Source: Mycobacterium sp. D16R12 (lineage in GTDB: Bacteria > Actinomycetota > Actinomycetes > Mycobacteriales > Mycobacteriaceae). Taken from it: DNA of 64,000 nucleotides. Below, piece after piece: positions 60,252 through 64,000 of the stretch (the stretch's first letter is position 1; each line of letters starts with the position of its first letter). Both the position numbers and the translations under genes were made by a program. The notes below the pieces were generated by a model, which was not told the origin of the DNA, did no database searches, and was given only the letters and a program-made list of their open reading frames with translations. Location of the stretch: contig NZ_MAFC01000026.1 of NCBI RefSeq assembly GCF_002013465.1, positions 62,001 to 126,000 on the forward strand. The letters are read 5' to 3'.

Positions 60252-60264
60252 ACTACATGGTAGT
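60252..60264. promoter_or_regulatory. ACTAC-N3-GTAGT dyad upstream of the L,D-transpeptidase
   Basis: Perfect 5-3-5 inverted repeat, 29-41 bp before the TTG start and 49 bp before the divergent VOC gene. It is suggestive of BlaI/MecI-type dyads (TACTA/TAGTA core), but short enough to be chance. Confidence 0.3.
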
Positions 60265-60312
60265 TCGTAATCTTCTGGCCGAACGTTAGCGACAGCGCGC
60301 ACAATTTGCTTC

Positions 60313-60678
60313 ATGGGCATGTCCGCCGGACTCACGCTAGAAGCGATTGTGATCGACTGCCATGATGCAGCCACATTGGGCCGCTGGTGGGCAGACGCGC
60401 TGGAATGGCCGTACTCCATCGATCAGGACGGAGACGTCGAGGTCTTCCAGCCCGACCGGCACCCACCCTCGTTGTTCTTCCTGGCTAACCCCGACCGGAA
60501 GGTCGCCAAGAACCGATTGCACCTGGACTTTCGGGGTGACAACCAACACGCCGCGGTGGATCGGTTTCTGGCGCACGGCGCTACCACGATTGACATCGGC
60601 CAGGGAGATTCGAGCTGGATCGTGCTCGCCGATCCCGAGGGCAACGAGTTCTGCGTGCTGGCGTCGAGTCCCAGCTAG
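60313..60678 (+). CDS. VOC-superfamily (glyoxalase-like) protein
   Basis: 121 residues with LEAIVIDCHDAATLGRWWAD and the C-terminal WIVLADPEGNEFCVL typical of VOC proteins, a HxD-like metal site possible at HLDFRGD. Small-molecule modifying or resistance protein of unknown substrate. Ends overlapping the convergent PBP gene by 4 nt. Confidence 0.85.
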   Translation: MGMSAGLTLEAIVIDCHDAATLGRWWADALEWPYSIDQDGDVEVFQPDRHPPSLFFLANPDRKVAKNRLHLDFRGDNQHAAVDRFLAHGATTIDIGQGDSSWIVLADPEGNEFCVLASSPS

Positions 60679-62492
60679 GCCAGGTAATCCGGCGGTAGCG
60701 ACTGGAACATGACCCGGGTGGCCCGCACCGCGGCTTCCGAGCCGCCGCCCCCGACGATCAATGTGGCGAATGCCATGTCACCGCGATATCCGGCGAACCA
60801 GGCGTGTGATCCGCCCGGGAACTCGGCCTCACCGGTCTTCCCGTAAACCGAGCCCTCGCCCTTGAGATCCATCGCGGTACCACTGAGCACGGTCTCCCGC
60901 ATCATCCCGCGCAGACCCTCGATCATTGTCGGGGTCACCGGCGGCCGCGCGCCGGTGATTCCCGTGGTCTGACCCGAAATCAGCTGCGGTACAGGTGTTT
61001 TTCCGTTGGCAACGGTCGCCGCGGCCAGAGCCATGCCGAACGGCGTGACCAGCACCTTGCCCTGACCGAATCCGTCCTCGGTGCGTTCAGCCAGATTGAC
61101 CGTGGGCGGCACGTCTCCGGAAATGGTCGGGATACCCGCGACGTCATAGTCGGGGCCGATGCCGAATTGCGAAGCGGCTACGGTCAAACCGTCCAACGGC
61201 ATCTCGCTGGCGAGTTTGGCGAAGGTGGTGTTACACGAATTCGCAAAGGCACGCCACATGGGCACCGTGCCGAGATCGAACTCGTTGTAGTTGGGGATGC
61301 TGCGGTCTCCGATAGTGACTCGCTTCGGGCAGCCCAGCATGGTGTCCGGGGTGGCCATCCCGCGCTCGAGTGCGGCACCCGCGGTGATGATCTTGAATGT
61401 CGAGCCCGGCGGGAACAGCCCCGTGGTGGCCAGCGGTCCATCCGCGTTGGCTGCGGCGTTCTGCGCCACCGCCAGGATCTCCCCCGTCGACGGCTTGATC
61501 ACCACCATCATGGCCTTCTGACCGCGCGTGTTGACGGCATTCTGCGCAGCGTTCTGCACGGCCCGGTCCAAGCTGATCGTCTTCGACGGCGCCGGAGTGG
61601 GTTTCACCTCATTGAGCACCGCGGTGTCCACACCGTTCTGGTTGACACTGACCACCCGCCAGCCGGCCTCGCCGTCCAGTTCGTCGAGCACTGCCTTCTT
61701 GACCTGCGCGACGATGTCGGGTGCGAACCTGTCATCGGTGGGCAGGATGTCGGCGATCGGTGTCATCACCACACCCGGCCGCAACGCTCCCGGCCGGGTC
61801 TCCAGCGCAACGGACACCTTGTCCCAATCGTCCTTGCGCAACGTGATGATGTTCATCGGCGAGGTTTGCGCGCTCGCCTGCTCGGCGAGTGCCGCAGCGT
61901 TCATCTGGTCGTCGTAGGGCCGAATGGCATCGGCCAGCGCGGTGGCGGTGCTCATCAGCGACGTACCGGCCTGCGACGCGTCGAAAGTGATCTTGTACAG
62001 GTTGGCCGGTGCCAGCACAGTCGTACCACCCGCCTCGTTGACCGTTGCCCGCTTGGCAGGATCAGTGCGTAACGAGAGTAATTGGCGTTCACCGAGTTTG
62101 GGATGCAGATCACTCGGGGCCCACCGGACCTGCCAGCTGCCGCCGGTGCGCAGCATTTCCAGGCGCCCGTTGTAGGTCCAGGTGCGTTTCTTGGGCAGTT
62201 GCCAGACGTACGTCGCATCGGCGCTGCCGGTGTCCTGGGTGTACTGCGATCCATTCACAGCGGCCTTGAATGACGTCGCCTGCAGGCCCGAGAATGCTTG
62301 ATCCAGGCCAACTTTCGCATCATCCGGGTCGTCGGTGAGCTTCGCCGCCGAGGCGGTGTCACCGCTGGCAAGTGCCTCGAAGAACTTCTCCGCCACCGGC
62401 CCCGGCCCATCGGGGCGCGGGGTGCACGCGACCGCCCCGGCCACCAGCAGCGCGGTGCCGAACAACGACAGGGACAAAACACGTCTGAACAT
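60675..62492 (-). CDS. Penicillin-binding lipoprotein (PBP-lipo)
   Basis: 605 residues. Lipobox VACTP (Cys about 23) then an N-terminal NTF2-like (MecR1/PBP2a-like) domain (about 30-140) and a transpeptidase domain with SxxK in PPGSTFKIITAG (about 357), SxN in FANSCNTTF (about 417) and KTG in YGKTGEAEF (about 558). Orthologue of M. tuberculosis Rv2864c by sequence and place near ispG. ATG 62492 is favoured over 62522 as it starts directly at the signal peptide. Peptidoglycan D,D-transpeptidase, extracytoplasmic. Confidence 0.92.
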   Translation of the reverse strand: MFRRVLSLSLFGTALLVAGAVACTPRPDGPGPVAEKFFEALASGDTASAAKLTDDPDDAKVGLDQAFSGLQATSFKAAVNGSQYTQDTGSADATYVWQLPKKRTWTYNGRLEMLRTGGSWQVRWAPSDLHPKLGERQLLSLRTDPAKRATVNEAGGTTVLAPANLYKITFDASQAGTSLMSTATALADAIRPYDDQMNAAALAEQASAQTSPMNIITLRKDDWDKVSVALETRPGALRPGVVMTPIADILPTDDRFAPDIVAQVKKAVLDELDGEAGWRVVSVNQNGVDTAVLNEVKPTPAPSKTISLDRAVQNAAQNAVNTRGQKAMMVVIKPSTGEILAVAQNAAANADGPLATTGLFPPGSTFKIITAGAALERGMATPDTMLGCPKRVTIGDRSIPNYNEFDLGTVPMWRAFANSCNTTFAKLASEMPLDGLTVAASQFGIGPDYDVAGIPTISGDVPPTVNLAERTEDGFGQGKVLVTPFGMALAAATVANGKTPVPQLISGQTTGITGARPPVTPTMIEGLRGMMRETVLSGTAMDLKGEGSVYGKTGEAEFPGGSHAWFAGYRGDMAFATLIVGGGGSEAAVRATRVMFQSLPPDYLA

Positions 62493-62552
62493 CGGGTCGA
62501 TGCTATGACCGCGAACCCGCAAAACCCCGCAGGCACACGGATGTACCGGAGA

Positions 62553-63425
62553 TTAGCTAACGAGAACCGTCGCGAAGGTGCCGATACGAGTGAATCCCGC
62601 CCTGGCATAGGACGCACGGGCCACCTCATTGAAGCTGTTCACGTACAGGCTGGGGATGCGCCCGCTGTGATGCACAGCCGCCGCCACAGCGGCCACCCCC
62701 GCGGTACCGAGCCCGCGGCCACGGAATTCGGGGTCAACCCACACACCCTGAATCTGGCTGACGGACAGCGATTGCGATCCGATCTCGGCCTTGAAGATGA
62801 CCCGCCCATCCTCGAAACGTGCCCACGCCCTACCCGCTTCGATGAGACCGGCCACTCGCCGTCGGTACCCGCGGCCTCCGTCACCGTTACGCGGGTCGAC
62901 GCCCATCTCACCGATGAACATCTGGATCGACGCGTTCAAATACTGGTCGAGCTCCTCGGCACGCACCTGCCGCACCGCGGGGTCAACGGCACATGTCGGC
63001 GCATCCAGCATCGCCAGCAGCGGCTGGCAGGCGCGCACCTCGCGCGCAGGTCCCCAGACCGGATCGAGATGGCACCACATGTCGAGAACCACATCGGCCG
63101 GACCGACCAGGGAGGGGCAGATCCGGTGCTGCTCGACGGCACGTTCGGCGAACAGTCGAGTGGCCTCGGGCCCGCCCGCCAACGGAATGATCGTGGTGCC
63201 GACGAAGCACAGGGAGTCCGCCAACGTTCCCGTCGACCAGATTTCACCGCCGATGGCCGTGGGATCGGCTCCGCGGGCCTCCACGCGAGCGGCGAGCATG
63301 CAGGATGCCACCGGGTCGAGGTCCAGGACGGCGCGTATCGCCTCGGTATCCGATAACCCGAGCACACGAACGGCGTCGGACGACGATGCTCCGGGCGCTC
63401 CTGGCGCCGGCAGTGTTGTCGTCAT
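62553..63425 (-). CDS. GNAT acetyltransferase with DUF4081
   Basis: 290 residues. N-terminal DUF4081 region (about 1-160; VLGLSDTEAIRAVLDLDPVA) and C-terminal GNAT (IQGVWVDPEFRGRGLGTAGV; SFNEVARASYARAGFTRIGT). ATG 63425 is chosen for GGGAG 9 bp upstream; a TTG two codons earlier is less likely. Syntenic with M. tuberculosis Rv2867c next to ispG. Confidence 0.9.
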   Translation of the reverse strand: MTTTLPAPGAPGASSSDAVRVLGLSDTEAIRAVLDLDPVASCMLAARVEARGADPTAIGGEIWSTGTLADSLCFVGTTIIPLAGGPEATRLFAERAVEQHRICPSLVGPADVVLDMWCHLDPVWGPAREVRACQPLLAMLDAPTCAVDPAVRQVRAEELDQYLNASIQMFIGEMGVDPRNGDGGRGYRRRVAGLIEAGRAWARFEDGRVIFKAEIGSQSLSVSQIQGVWVDPEFRGRGLGTAGVAAVAAAVHHSGRIPSLYVNSFNEVARASYARAGFTRIGTFATVLVS

Positions 63426-63465
63426 CGGCAATCGCTCCCGTGTGTCCCGTTACGCCGAGCTTCGT

Positions 63466-64000
63466 TCAGCTTACGGTGACGACCGGCTGGCCTGTCGGAG
63501 TTCCATCGGTTCCGATCTCCGTGCCCATCTCTTCAGCCAACCGCATGGCCTCGTCGATCAGCGTTTCGACGATCAGCGCCTCGGGCACGGTCTTGATGAC
63601 CTCGCCCTTCACGAAGATCTGCCCCTTGCCGTTGCCGGACGCCACACCCAGGTCGGCCTCACGGGCCTCCCCCGGCCCATTGACGACGCAGCCCATGACC
63701 GCGACGCGCAGCGGGACGTCCAGCCCCTCCAAGCCTGCGCTGACCGCGTTGGCCAGGGTGTAGACGTCTACCTGCGCGCGACCACAGGACGGGCAGGACA
63801 CGATTTCCAGCCCACGCGGTCGCAGGTTGAGGGACTCCAGAATCTGATTGCCGACCTTGACCTCCTCGACGGGCGGCGCAGAAAGGGATACCCGGATGGT
63901 GTCGCCGATGCCCTTGGACAACAGCGCACCGAACGCAACGGCCGACTTGATGGTGCCCTGGAATGCCGGGCCGGCCTCGGTGACACCCAGGTGCAGCGGG
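63466..64000 (-). CDS. ispG: 4-hydroxy-3-methylbut-2-en-1-yl diphosphate synthase IspG (C-terminal part)
   Basis: Fe-S enzyme of the MEP isoprenoid pathway; 178 codons in the window, the N-terminus lies beyond the right edge. Visible: LHLGVTEAGPAFQGTIKSAV, Fe-S ligands in SCPSCGRAQVD and VMGCVVNGPGE, and GNGKGQIFVKGE. Followed by the GNAT gene, as in M. tuberculosis. Confidence 0.95.
   Translation of the reverse strand, partial: PLHLGVTEAGPAFQGTIKSAVAFGALLSKGIGDTIRVSLSAPPVEEVKVGNQILESLNLRPRGLEIVSCPSCGRAQVDVYTLANAVSAGLEGLDVPLRVAVMGCVVNGPGEAREADLGVASGNGKGQIFVKGEVIKTVPEALIVETLIDEAMRLAEEMGTEIGTDGTPTGQPVVTVS

Overview
The window is a stretch of high-GC mycobacterial chromosome. Gene content and order track the Mycobacterium tuberculosis segment gpsI-lppU-rpsO-ribF-sirR-truB-pptT through infB-nusA-rimP, proS, efpA, cysG, cobB-cobO, mqo, map and ispG. 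Protein divergence, the extra islands and the many GTG/TTG starts suggest a rapid grower, most likely of the Mycobacteroides abscessus/chelonae group (inference from memory of these families; no search was run). I see no tRNA or rRNA genes, IS elements, CRISPR array or prophage.

Layout: (1) 1-7115, housekeeping: PNPase (partial), lipoprotein LppU, ribosomal protein S15, RibF, a DtxR-family regulator, TruB, and the opposed pair PptT (adds 4'-phosphopantetheine to carrier proteins) and PptH (removes it). (2) 7129-12603, lipid-type genes: an AhpD-like protein and a secreted protein flanking a perfect KstR-type operator, then a translationally coupled operon of two acyl-CoA dehydrogenases and an enoyl-CoA hydratase, plus small membrane proteins around a CRP-like site. 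(3) 12604-23339, the translation/transcription operon rimP-nusA-ylxR-infB-rbfA-nrnA-dinF read leftward. An NO-detoxification cassette (nsrR, hmp and a frameshifted membrane gene) is inserted between nusA and ylxR, with an NsrR-type dyad over the nsrR start. (4) 23336-28741, proS, efpA and cysG with small neighbours. (5) 28803-48523, an accessory island between cysG and cobB, which are neighbours in M. tuberculosis. It holds a fused ECF transporter with EcfT, a DNA-damage-type HNH endonuclease gene, a complex-lipid locus (Mas-like PKS, PapA, GAP), a divergent mmpS-mmpL-tetR operon, and a pacL-ctpC zinc efflux pair. (6) 48731-64000, cobalamin genes (cobB, cobO, chelatase, cobQ), mqo, map, an L,D-transpeptidase, a lipoprotein PBP, GNAT proteins and ispG (partial).

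The strongest new observations are regulatory. The HNH gene has an exact match to the PafBC-type (RecA-independent) damage promoter, its -10 placed so that the transcript would be leaderless, and an 11/12 LexA box lies across the same start codon. Other good candidates are the KstR operator at 7625-7642, the 12-bp-arm NsrR dyad at 20668-20702, and a 7-2-7 palindrome ahead of mmpS. The most system-like region is 32.9-46.0 kb: a single-module, fully reducing PKS, a PapA acyltransferase and a GAP protein face an MmpS/MmpL/TetR operon across an unusual AT-rich 0.85-kb gap. It looks like a complex-lipid assembly/export locus of unknown product, with no local FadD, although the MmpL is of the MmpL4/5 type and could be an independent efflux pump.
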